The translations under genes were made by a program, and so were the position numbers. From an uncultured Ruminococcus sp. (GTDB taxonomy: Bacteria > Bacillota > Clostridia > Lachnospirales > Lachnospiraceae), in contig USFD01000116.1 in the NCBI GenBank assembly GCA_900553885.1, forward strand, positions 1-8,166: DNA of 8,166 nt. The letters are read 5' to 3'. A model generated the notes under the pieces. That model was given only the letters and a program-made list of their open reading frames with translations. It had not been told where the DNA came from and made no database searches. Each line of letters starts with the position of its first letter. Position 1 is the first letter of the stretch. Below, in pieces: positions 1 through 6,242 of this stretch.

Positions 1-5
1 AATAA

Positions 6-64
6 ACTCCTTTTCGATAAGAATTGTCATATCTGTAATTCTTACCAAAAAGGAGTCATTTTTT
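6..64. terminator. 20-bp inverted repeat with T-run, probable (bidirectional) terminator
   Basis: Positions 6-25 and 37-56 form inverted arms matching at 18 of 20 positions around an 11-nt loop (26-36). Both mismatches are transitions, so one strand could partly rescue them with G-U pairs. On the + strand the stem is followed by six T (59-64), as in a rho-independent terminator. On the minus strand it lies 28 nt past the stop of the leftward gene 84-536, but only a weak TTTATT tail follows before the window ends. It could end transcription from both sides. It could also be one end of a small palindromic mobile element, since the stem is long for a terminator. Confidence 0.6.
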
Positions 65-83
65 ACCAAAGCCACAAAGTTTT

Positions 84-536
84 TTACACTACCTTTTCTG
101 TTATCATTTCGTAAAGATATTCACTCGTTAAATAAATTCCCGTCCTTGACACCCAAATATAATACTTCTTATTTTCTTCATACATATATAAAGTATGCCC
201 CCACACTTCAGTATTTACGTCAATTTGAACATACTCTTTCACATCCGGCTTGTCACCAAAGGTTATTTTTCTTGTTGGTTGTGCGGCTGAAATTCCCGTA
301 ACAAATCGCCTTATCCATGAATCATCTATATGTGTTATGGCCTCTCTTTCTACAGTTTCACCTTTGAAAAATATATCAACCGATGTTATTTCATCCGGAG
401 CCGGTAGCTCGATTGGTTCTTTGGTCAGCGGTATGATTAAAAACTGAACCAAATATGCACCTCCGATTATAAGCAGAAGTAAAATTAACCATTTACTTTT
501 GTATAAAATATTTTTTTGATCTGTTTTGTTCTGCAT
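84..536 (-). CDS. Membrane-anchored small protein, DUF5301-like
   Basis: This is a 150-residue protein. It has a short charged N-terminus, one strong hydrophobic segment at about residues 15-36 (WLILLLLIIGGAYLVQFLII), and then an extracytoplasmic domain of about 110 residues rich in beta-type sequence (PAPDEITSVDIFFKG, EYVQIDVNTEVWG, KKYYIWVSRTGIYLTSEYLYEMI). The layout resembles small anchored DUF5301-type proteins of Firmicutes, recalled rather than searched. I chose the ATG at 534-536 because GGAGGAG lies just upstream and the anchor follows naturally; an in-frame TTG at 570-572 would add 12 residues. It is the last gene of a leftward cluster with the broken gene 485-794 and the lipoprotein 810-1232, so it may share their promoter. 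The role is unknown, and DNA this AT-rich suggests acquired sequence. Confidence 0.75.
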   Translation of the reverse strand: MQNKTDQKNILYKSKWLILLLLIIGGAYLVQFLIIPLTKEPIELPAPDEITSVDIFFKGETVEREAITHIDDSWIRRFVTGISAAQPTRKITFGDKPDVKEYVQIDVNTEVWGHTLYMYEENKKYYIWVSRTGIYLTSEYLYEMITEKVV

Positions 537-794
537 ATCTCCTCCCATATTTCCCTTTCGCACCAATTGCAATTGATCTGGCTCCCCTCCTCTGTACGTT
601 CCTGTCCAACGACAAATGCGGGTCCATAAGCAAAGTTACTTTTCTCGGTCGAATTCCATTTTTCTTCAATTGATTCTTAGCCGCTTTCTGCCATTGTAGT
701 ATTCATTATCTTACTGTTGCTTTTTACAAAAGATATTAATGCACCTGCAAAAAACACCGCAGCTACTACAATTACAATGATAATCTTTTTTCAT
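485..794 (-). pseudogene. Broken gene for a small membrane or secreted protein (frameshift plus internal stop)
   Basis: On the minus strand an ATG at 794-792 is followed by six A. Read straight, the frame is nonsense; with one A fewer it gives KKIIIVIVVAAVFFAGALISFVKS, a classic signal/anchor segment. This frame hits TAA at 679-677 (after TMAESG) and then stays open in the same frame for 63 more codons, encoding protein-like sequence such as KWNSTEKSNFAYGPAFVVGQ, to a TAA at 487-485. Two lesions, a +1 in the A-run and a nonsense codon, therefore explain the missing ORF between two intact genes. The last ~17 codons overlap the start of 84-536, so the original end may lie nearer 540. There is no clear ribosome site. 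I do not recognise the family. A sequencing error could explain the homopolymer lesion but is less likely to explain the TAA. Confidence 0.55.
534..547 (-). promoter_or_regulatory. Ribosome binding site fixing the start of the 84-536 gene
   Basis: Read on the minus strand, GGGAGGAGAT directly precedes the ATG at 536-534. The core GGAGG is spaced well for initiation there, which favours this start over the TTG 36 nt upstream. Confidence 0.7.
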
Positions 795-809
795 ACCGCA
801 CGCCCCACA

Positions 810-1232
810 CTATTCTTGTTTCACAAATTCATAAACGGGAGCTTCTTCATCTGAATAAGTATAAGTATTAATAGATTCTGAATATTCAACAACTGCCATA
901 TTTAACTTTGTATCATTCAGCAACTCATATTCATACGTTAAACGAACTGTAGACCCCCAATTATTAGCATATGTAAAAATAAGTCTTTTGCTGGATTCAT
1001 GCCATTCATAAGTCGCTATGATTCTATCTCCATCATCAATAATCTCCGCATCCCCAGATGTTTTATCTTTATCAAACGGTTCATAAATTACAATTCCGTT
1101 TTCCTGATTGTCGTTCCATGTACCCTTCCAAGTACCCTCTAATCGATCCAAATCATTTTCTGTCGATCCACAACCATTCAAAGTCAACGCACATATAATT
1201 CCTATCCCCCAAATACACTTCCTAACTTTCAT
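810..1232 (-). CDS. Putative lipoprotein, lipocalin-like
   Basis: This is a 140-residue exported lipoprotein. Residues 1-21 form a signal peptide: basic MKVRK, a hydrophobic core, then a lipobox LNGC with Cys21 as the predicted lipidation site (Asn at -2 is slightly unusual). The mature part starts ENDLDRLEGTWKGTW, like lipocalin-like stress or surface lipoproteins that open with a GxW-type strand, and continues as alternating beta-type segments (IIATYEWHESSKRLIFTYA, VRLTYEYELLNDTKLNMAVVEY). The ATG at 1230-1232 has AGGAGG five nt upstream. It heads a leftward cluster; the next gene is broken and starts 15 nt beyond its TAG stop. An 11-bp perfect palindrome lies 30 nt upstream of its start. 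The function is not recognisable; the anchor and beta pattern are seen, the lipocalin resemblance is inferred. Confidence 0.75.
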   Translation of the reverse strand: MKVRKCIWGIGIICALTLNGCGSTENDLDRLEGTWKGTWNDNQENGIVIYEPFDKDKTSGDAEIIDDGDRIIATYEWHESSKRLIFTYANNWGSTVRLTYEYELLNDTKLNMAVVEYSESINTYTYSDEEAPVYEFVKQE

Positions 1233-1257
1233 CTTTTCCTCCTCATTTATTAATTAG

Positions 1258-1440
1258 TTCTCTTTAAGAGATATATTACATCTCTTAAAGCTAATTTTCT
1301 TTTCTTTGGACGAATTATTTGTTACAAAAAACTCGGATCTAGAAAGTCAAAAACTTATTAACAAAATACAACTTATTCTTCCTGAATGCTCTAAAAGAGA
1401 ATTGAAAGCACTATTAGCAGCACTTTTAGAATTGCATTAA
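1258..1440 (+). pseudogene. C-terminal remnant of an XRE-family HTH regulator
   Basis: A frame open from a TAG (1255-1257) to a TAA (1438-1440) has no start codon of its own apart from a doubtful TTG. It encodes HLLKLIFFSLDELFVTKNSD followed by LESQKLINKIQLILPECSKR and ELKALLAALLELH. The LLK...SLDELF block is the typical end of the HTH_3/Cro-CI domain (usually LLKLAxxFxVSLDELF), and the tail resembles the helical C-terminus of small XRE repressors. The part before SLDELF is about four residues short of the usual spacing and overlaps the palindrome at 1262-1290, so only 1306-1440 is persuasive. The N-terminal DNA-reading half is missing. The stop is in frame with, and five codons before, the MarR gene. 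The family match is from memory of the motif. Confidence 0.55.
1262..1290. promoter_or_regulatory. Perfect 11-bp inverted repeat, candidate operator or leader hairpin
   Basis: CTTTAAGAGAT (1262-1272) and ATCTCTTAAAG (1280-1290) are exact reverse complements around a 7-nt spacer. The site lies 30 nt upstream of the lipoprotein start, where its promoter or 5' leader should be, and the spacer on the minus strand reads GTAATAT, a possible -10-like element. On the + strand the right arm is followed by a T-rich stretch (CTAATTTTCTTTTCTTT), so a weak terminator is an alternative. A regulator-binding site is an inference from symmetry and position. Confidence 0.5.
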
Positions 1441-1452
1441 TTATATAAAAAT

Positions 1453-1896
1453 ATGTCCAAATTATCGAACATCTGTCAATTATATTCCTCCTGGGCAAAG
1501 GGAACCATTTTTCCCCCCGATGGACTGCACGGTGCGGTATCGGTAAAACTTATGGTTCTTTACTCTCTAAAAACCGGAACCGATCTGACCCAGAAACAGA
1601 TTACAGAAGAAGTGGGGCTTGTAAAAGCTACCGTAAATACTGTGATCCGTGACCTGAAAAACAGAAGTCTGGTTATTCTTGAACCCGGCCGGCATGACAA
1701 ACGGGAAAAACTTGTGTTTCTGACGGGAAAGGGGAAACAATATGCAGATGGTATTATTAATCCTTTACTGGCGGCTGAAGAAAGAATTTCCCGAAAAATC
1801 GGGGCCGAACGCATGAAGCAGACAATCGAAACAATGGAGCTTTTTAATCTCCTTTTTGAAAAAGAACTAAAAGAGAGCGAACGAAAACATGAGTGA
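1453..1896 (+). CDS. MarR-family transcriptional regulator
   Basis: This 147-residue protein is of usual MarR length. A winged helix-turn-helix is visible: helices at about residues 45-70 (TQKQITEEVGLVKATVNTVI then RDLKN) and a wing at about 75-92 (LEPGRHDKREKLVFLTGKG) with the family's D-x-R-type basic turn. N- and C-terminal helices would form the dimer interface. Its 3' end overlaps the MATE pump gene by 8 bp, the arrangement of mepR/mepA-type operons, so it probably represses that pump and responds to its substrates. No Shine-Dalgarno sequence precedes the ATG at 1453: the upstream 20 nt are AT only apart from one G and one C. The leader begins just after the XRE remnant's stop codon, so the native 5' region may have been replaced, or the start may be weak or leaderless. 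The family call is firm; target and start are inferred. Confidence 0.85.
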   Translation: MSKLSNICQLYSSWAKGTIFPPDGLHGAVSVKLMVLYSLKTGTDLTQKQITEEVGLVKATVNTVIRDLKNRSLVILEPGRHDKREKLVFLTGKGKQYADGIINPLLAAEERISRKIGAERMKQTIETMELFNLLFEKELKESERKHE

Positions 1897-3193
1897 AATG
1901 AAAACATTTTTTAAATACGTCATTCCCGCCATCCTTTCTTTTGCATTATCGGGAGTGTATGCAATTGTGGATGGCTTTTTTGTGGGGCACAGTGTAGGAG
2001 ATCTGGGCCTTTCGGCCATAAATGTGGCCTATCCGGTCTCCGCTATCCTTCAGGCGGCAGGCACCGGAATCGGCATGGGAGGCGCTGTCTATTACTCGAT
2101 CAGCAGGGCGGAAAAGAAGGAAAACCGGGCACGGGAATTCACAGCCGCCACTTTATGGATGCTTCTGCTTTTCAGCGTTATCCTGACTCTCCTGACCTTT
2201 GTCCTGAACCGCCCCATTCTGCAGCTGCTGGGCGCCGAAGGACAGCTGCTCGCACTGGGCGGGGAATACAACCGGGTGATTGCGCTGGGCGCCGGACTGC
2301 AGATCCTCAGCACAGGCCTGATTCCCTTCATCCGCAATCACGGCGGTCCTTTCTATGCCATGATTTCCATGATCGGAGGGTTTATCACCAATGTAATTCT
2401 TGATTACCTGTTTGTCTGGGTGCTGGGAGGAGGCCTTACCGGCGCGGCACTGGCTACCATTATCGGACAGGGCGTAACCCTGCTCTTCGCTCTGGTTTAT
2501 TTTTTCAGAGAAAAAATGTTTCAGCTGAAAATAGCGCCGGGGAAAATCCGAACATTGTCAAAATCCATTATAAAAGTCGGGATTTCCCCCTTCGGTCTTA
2601 CAATGACGCCGAATATATCCCTGATCATTATAAACCGGTTTTCTATCTTTTACGGAGGAGATCAGGCAGTCGCCGTCTACGCATGTATTTCCTATATTAT
2701 CTGTATCGTTTATCTGATTTTTCAGGGAGTGGGAGACGGAAGCCAGCCGATTATCAGCCGCTATTACGGAGAAAAAAGCCTGGTCCGGCTGAAGAAAATA
2801 CGAAAGCTGGCATATGGATGCGGAATCATCCTGGCGGCTGTCAGCTGCGTCATTCTGTACGGAACAAGAGATCTGATCGGTATCCTGTTCGGCTCGTCTG
2901 CTGAAGTAAACGCTCAGATTGGCGGAATCCTCCCTATATTTCTGATCTCCGTTCCTTTTGTAGCGGTAACCCGTGTAACTACTGCAAGTTTTTACGCAAT
3001 AGAAGAAAGTATTCTTTCCTATATTCTGACCTACATAGAGCCTGTGCTTATGCTGCTTCTCATGCTTGTCCTGCCCCCTCTTTTTGACGGACAGATCATG
3101 ATCTGGTGGAGCACTGTAATTGCCAGAATCCTGGCTGCGGTTCTTGCCCTGATTTTAAAACAGACAGTAGACAGACGGAAACTGGCCGGATAA
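1889..3193 (+). CDS. MATE-family multidrug efflux transporter (MepA-like)
   Basis: This 434-residue polytopic membrane protein has about 12 hydrophobic segments in two homologous halves (about 1-215 and 225-434), slightly short of the usual 440-455. The N-terminal half carries the MATE signature region DGFFVGHSVGDLGLSAINVA at about 28-47 and GIGMGGAVYYSISRAEKKEN at 60-79. The second half carries GVGDGSQPIISRYYGEK at about 280-296. Such pumps export cationic drugs and dyes using a Na+ or H+ gradient. Translation is probably coupled to the upstream MarR gene: the ATG at 1889 lies inside its last codons, and only a weak AGAGAG-type ribosome site is present. A second in-frame ATG is three codons later. 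The gene is GC-rich relative to the DNA left of 1450, consistent with host-like sequence. The real substrate cannot be read from sequence. Confidence 0.9.
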   Translation: MSEMKTFFKYVIPAILSFALSGVYAIVDGFFVGHSVGDLGLSAINVAYPVSAILQAAGTGIGMGGAVYYSISRAEKKENRAREFTAATLWMLLLFSVILTLLTFVLNRPILQLLGAEGQLLALGGEYNRVIALGAGLQILSTGLIPFIRNHGGPFYAMISMIGGFITNVILDYLFVWVLGGGLTGAALATIIGQGVTLLFALVYFFREKMFQLKIAPGKIRTLSKSIIKVGISPFGLTMTPNISLIIINRFSIFYGGDQAVAVYACISYIICIVYLIFQGVGDGSQPIISRYYGEKSLVRLKKIRKLAYGCGIILAAVSCVILYGTRDLIGILFGSSAEVNAQIGGILPIFLISVPFVAVTRVTTASFYAIEESILSYILTYIEPVLMLLLMLVLPPLFDGQIMIWWSTVIARILAAVLALILKQTVDRRKLAG

Positions 3194-3210
3194 AACATTT
3201 CAGAAACAAA

Positions 3211-3264
3211 CCGGGCCGGGAAAGGATCGAAAAGCATTTTGCTTATTGTCCTTTCCCGGCCCGG
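3211..3264. terminator. Perfect 16-bp hairpin between convergent genes, bidirectional terminator
   Basis: Arms at 3211-3226 and 3249-3264 (CCGGGCCGGGAAAGGA and its exact complement) enclose a 22-nt loop that holds a second small stem, AAGC (3232-3235) with GCTT (3241-3244). It lies 17 nt after the MATE stop and 7 nt after the glgB stop on the other strand. Downstream tracts are only moderately T-rich on each side (TGTATTCT; TTTGTTTCTG), but the very stable stem and position suit a shared terminator. Confidence 0.8.
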
Positions 3265-3271
3265 CTGTATT

Positions 3272-5056
3272 CTACCCGATCATATAGTATTCCGCCGAAA
3301 ACGGTTTCAGCCGGAATGAGCAGCTGTCCTTCTTTATCCTTACAGCTTTACTCTCCTTCTCTTCCACACCTCCATAACCCATATATTCACTGCTGAACAC
3401 TTTTTTCAGTTCCTTTATATTTTTGCCCTGAACTTCAACTTTCTGCTCCTTATCCGAAAAATTAAAGACTGCCATGATCCGCTCTTTTTCACTTCTCCGC
3501 TGGAATACATACACACATTTTTCCTGTGCATGGCACTCCAGCCACTGAAAACCTTCCGTATCATAGTCCATTTCAGAAAATGCCGGATGTTCCAGATAGA
3601 AGCGGTTCAGATCTTTCATAAAACGGTGGAAATCCTGATGAGCCGGATAGTCCAGAAGATTCCAGTCCATTTCCCGTTTTTCATCCCATTCCCGGAAGTG
3701 TCCGATCTCATTTCCCATAAAATTCAGTTTCTTCCCCGGATGGGCGTACATATACATATAAAATGCCCTTGCCTGCGGGAACTTCTGCTCATAATCCCCG
3801 TACATTTTCTGCAGGATCGTAGCCTTGCCGTGGACGACCTCATCATGGGACAGAGGCAGCAGATATCTCTCATCATAGTAATAAGCCATGGAGAATGTCA
3901 GCTTATGATAATCCCGTGTCCGGTACTCAGGAGCTGTCCGGAAATAGTCCAGTGTGTCGTTCATCCAGCCCATATCCCACTTATAGTCAAATCCCAGTCC
4001 GCCCTCTTTCACAGGTTTTGTCACGCCGGGAAACGACGTGGAATCTTCTGCTGCCAGAATGATAGACGGATGCCGTTCTTTCAGCCCCTGATTCATATAC
4101 CGGAGGAATTCCACCGCATTGGAATTTACACCCCGCTCAGGCATTCCCTGCCAGTAGATGGCTCTGCTGATGGCGTCCATGCGCAGTCCGTCCAGATGAT
4201 ACTCTGTCAGCCAGTACTCTGCCGCAGACTGCAGAAAACTTCTCACTTCTCCCCGGGAATGCATAAAGTTCCTGCTGCCCCATTCGCTGTCTCCCACATC
4301 GGAATGCGGATATTCATACAGCGCTGTCCCATCGTAATTTGCCAGGGCATAATCATCCACGGCAAAATGTACCGGGACAAAATCAAGGATTACACCGATC
4401 TCATTTCTATGACAGGCATCCACAAAGGCCTTCAGCTGGTCCGCTGTCCCGTATCTTGATGTAGGGCTGAAAAAGCCGGTTCCCTGATATCCCCAGGACT
4501 CATCGCAGGGATACTCATTCAGCGGCATCAGCTCCAGATAATTGTATCCGTTCTCTTTCAGATACGGAATCAGAATCTCTGCCATCTCCTCATAATTGTA
4601 CCATGCATCCGGCTCCTCCGACGGTTTCCTGAAGGAACCAAAATGCAGTTCGTAAATATTCAGCGGCAGTTTCCTGTGATCTGATCTTTTTTTCATCCAC
4701 TTTTCATCATGAAACTGCTCTGTTTCCATATTCCGGATGATAGACGCTGTATTCGGGCGCAGCTCCATCCCGTACCCGTATGGATCACAATGGTCTATCC
4801 ATTTTCCCGACTGGTCATAGATGCGGTACTTATACATCATGCCGGGCTCTGCCTTCTCCGATACAAACTCCCAGAAATTCCCGTCATGTACTTTCTCCAT
4901 GGGACTTTCTGTCCACCCGTTAAACTCACCGATCACGGAAATCCGGGACGCCGACGGAGCAAATGTGCGGAATACTACTTTCTTGCCCTCAACATGCGCG
5001 CCCAGATATTTGTATGCGTCAAAAATTTTTCCTGTATAAAATCCATAAAAATCCAT
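3272..5056 (-). CDS. glgB: 1,4-alpha-glucan branching enzyme, short form (GH13)
   Basis: GlgB cuts alpha-1,4-glucan and transfers the piece to an alpha-1,6 position, making branches in glycogen in the cytoplasm. The 594 residues show a CBM48-type beta domain at about 20-105 (VVFRTFAPSASRISVIGEFN), a GH13 barrel at about 130-470, and a C-terminal beta domain. Conserved regions are intact: DFVPVH with Asp225 and His230, GLRMDA with the nucleophile Asp294, AAEDST with acid/base Glu337, and LSHDE with His404/Asp405. NEIGHFREWDE (449-459) and WNLLDYPAH (465-473) are branching-enzyme hallmarks. It is shorter than the usual 630-730 because the extra N-terminal domain of E. coli GlgB is absent. GGAGGG sits 5 nt before the ATG. 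It stands alone, without glgC, glgA, glgD or glgP in the window, and is divergent from tetR. A related GH13 activity is possible, but the motifs favour GlgB. Confidence 0.92.
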   Translation of the reverse strand: MDFYGFYTGKIFDAYKYLGAHVEGKKVVFRTFAPSASRISVIGEFNGWTESPMEKVHDGNFWEFVSEKAEPGMMYKYRIYDQSGKWIDHCDPYGYGMELRPNTASIIRNMETEQFHDEKWMKKRSDHRKLPLNIYELHFGSFRKPSEEPDAWYNYEEMAEILIPYLKENGYNYLELMPLNEYPCDESWGYQGTGFFSPTSRYGTADQLKAFVDACHRNEIGVILDFVPVHFAVDDYALANYDGTALYEYPHSDVGDSEWGSRNFMHSRGEVRSFLQSAAEYWLTEYHLDGLRMDAISRAIYWQGMPERGVNSNAVEFLRYMNQGLKERHPSIILAAEDSTSFPGVTKPVKEGGLGFDYKWDMGWMNDTLDYFRTAPEYRTRDYHKLTFSMAYYYDERYLLPLSHDEVVHGKATILQKMYGDYEQKFPQARAFYMYMYAHPGKKLNFMGNEIGHFREWDEKREMDWNLLDYPAHQDFHRFMKDLNRFYLEHPAFSEMDYDTEGFQWLECHAQEKCVYVFQRRSEKERIMAVFNFSDKEQKVEVQGKNIKELKKVFSSEYMGYGGVEEKESKAVRIKKDSCSFRLKPFSAEYYMIG

Positions 5057-5071
5057 AATATCCCTCCAGAT

Positions 5072-5261
5072 TAATCGACAGCAGTTGTTTTTTGTTCTAT
5101 AATCAGCTTATCCGCAGAACAGAAAAAAATCCACCGGCAATACCGGATATATGTCGGAAAAACGACGGTTCTATAAGAAATGTCGATTATATGGCACAGT
5201 TCATTCTGTAGGCCTCCGGTCCCGGGATGCCGGTTAAACTATGTGTGCTGTTCCGCAGAAC
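5072..5261. repeat. Cluster of short direct and inverted repeats in the glgB-tetR spacer
   Basis: Three motifs occur twice in this spacer. TAATCGACA (5072-5080) recurs inverted as TGTCGATTA (5181-5189). GTTCTATAA occurs at 5094-5102 and 5168-5176. TCCGCAGAAC occurs at 5111-5120 and 5252-5261. The first two overlap the -35 and -10 of the promoter facing tetR. Such paired sites could be operators for the TetR-family protein or another regulator, or leftovers of a small duplication. The repeats are seen; the function is inferred. Confidence 0.45.
5075..5103 (+). promoter_or_regulatory. Probable sigma-A promoter facing tetR
   Basis: TCGACA (5075-5080, one mismatch to TTGACA) and a perfect TATAAT (5098-5103) are separated by exactly 17 nt on the + strand. 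Transcription would start near 5110, giving a leader of about 180 nt before tetR. The -35 box lies about 20 nt upstream of the glgB start codon, so factors bound here could affect glgB too. No equally good promoter for glgB is seen; a TATAAT on the minus strand at 5191-5186 lacks a matching -35. Confidence 0.5.
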
Positions 5262-5292
5262 CGCTGCTATGAATTATGGGGGAAAATAAGAA

Positions 5293-5859
5293 ATGAAAAA
5301 TACAGAAAAAAGAACAAACAAAAAAGCAGATCTGCGAATCCGGAAAACAGAAGCTGCCATTAAAAATGCATTTATCGAACTGAGAGCCGGAAAACCTCTT
5401 GAAAAAATCACAGTCAAAGAACTGTGTGCCCTGGCGCTTATCAACAAATCAACCTTTTACACCCATTATGAAGACATTTATGCCTTGTCTGAGGCAATCG
5501 AACAGGAAACCGTGGCATCTATTATCAGCAGCATAGATCATCTGAGGGATTACACGCCGGAGAACTCCGATGCCTTCACCCGGGAGCTCTGCCTTGCTTT
5601 TATGTCCCAGATCTCCCTGATCCGGATCCTATTTTCCGGAAGGGAACAAAGCCATCTGGGCGTCCGCCTGGATCAGGCGCTCAAAGAAGTTATCTTCCGG
5701 AAGTACCCGGAATACGCGAAAGATCCGGCAAAACAGATCACTCTTTCATACTGTATACAGGGAGCCTATCATGCCTATCTGAATAATCCACATGCAGACA
5801 CAGATACATTCGTGGAAACCGTGGAAAAAATTGTCAGATGCCTCAGACCTTTATTGTAA
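5293..5859 (+). CDS. TetR/AcrR-family transcriptional regulator
   Basis: This 188-residue protein is the usual size for the family. The N-terminal DNA-binding domain is clear: RIRKTEAAIKNAFIEL (about 15-30), then KITVKELCALALINKSTFYT and HYEDIYAL (38-64), matching the TetR helix-turn-helix with its STFYTHY recognition helix. The remaining ~120 residues are a helical ligand/dimer domain with no recognisable ligand signature. The ATG at 5293 follows GGGGGA at a 10-12 nt distance. The gene is divergent from glgB across a 236-bp spacer rich in repeated motifs, so autoregulation and control of glgB are possible. Its stop lies inside the 3' end of the truncated methyltransferase on the other strand, and no terminator follows, so the original downstream sequence may have been lost. 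The target is unknown. Confidence 0.88.
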   Translation: MKNTEKRTNKKADLRIRKTEAAIKNAFIELRAGKPLEKITVKELCALALINKSTFYTHYEDIYALSEAIEQETVASIISSIDHLRDYTPENSDAFTRELCLAFMSQISLIRILFSGREQSHLGVRLDQALKEVIFRKYPEYAKDPAKQITLSYCIQGAYHAYLNNPHADTDTFVETVEKIVRCLRPLL

Positions 5860-6196
5860 ACCTTACTTCTCGCCGATCAGGAAGAGACGTCTGAACGGGA
5901 ACGGAAAATAGCAGATCAAACTTACCCAGATCGGATAATGGTCGGGAGCAGTCGCGCCTGATAAACATAGCCTGCGATATATTTTTTCGTGCTTTTACAA
6001 GCATTTCCTCCGATAAATCTACTCCGATAATTTCTGCATCTCCAAAAGCTGATACAAGGGCTGCCGTGCTCATACCTGTCCCGCAGCCCGCGTCCAGTAT
6101 TCTTTCAAATTTTCCGTCCTTCAGCCGCGATACCAGATCTATGGATGGCTGAAGGCGTTCTTTGCCGAACTTCTCATATATTTCTGCGTTCCACAT
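5843..6196 (-). pseudogene. tam: Truncated Tam-like SAM-dependent methyltransferase
   Basis: The N-terminus MWNAEIYEKFGKERLQPSID resembles trans-aconitate 2-methyltransferase (E. coli Tam, about 250 residues). The SAM-binding half is present: motif I ILDAGCGTG at 33-41, the acidic end of strand 2 at IIGVDLSEEML (Asp60), and KFDLLFS at 92-98. Tam proteins then read roughly FxNAxLQWLPDH; here it is FSVPVQTSLPDRREV, after which similarity stops, so about half the protein, including the acceptor-binding part, is gone. The frame closes at 5843 inside the 3' end of tetR, a 17-bp overlap. The start is good: AGGAGA lies 8 nt before the ATG, and an extended -10 promoter lies upstream. The 117-residue product is probably non-functional, although a SAM-binding remnant could be expressed. 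The Tam match is from memory. Confidence 0.7.
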
Positions 6197-6233
6197 TATG
6201 TATATCTCCTGTTCAGATAAACTTTTATTTGAG

Positions 6234-6242
6234 ATTATAGCA
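6234..6242 (-). promoter_or_regulatory. Extended -10 promoter for the Tam-like remnant
   Basis: On the minus strand TGCTATAAT (6242-6234) is a perfect TATAAT with the TGn extension, which can work without a good -35 element; none is obvious. Transcription would start near 6227, about 30 nt before the ATG at 6196, and include the AGGAGA site at 6210-6205. The intact promoter suggests that only the 3' end of this gene was lost. Confidence 0.55.

Noticed and set aside
1444..1449. TATAAA as a -10 box for marR
   Set aside because: It lies 3 nt before the start codon and has no -35 at the right distance; the tract is AT-only, so such matches are expected by chance.
2092..2403. Several 60-80 codon frames inside the MATE gene
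   Set aside because: They are shadow frames of the transporter with no initiation signals or domain-like sequence.
3530..4459. A 309-codon open frame on the + strand antisense to glgB
   Set aside because: It lies wholly within the strongly supported glgB gene, has no recognisable domain and is Cys/His/Ile-rich, as expected for a shadow frame of GC-rich coding DNA.
5134..5146. CCGGCAATACCGG mini-palindrome in the glgB-tetR spacer
   Set aside because: The arms are only 4 bp, too short to separate from chance in sequence of this composition.
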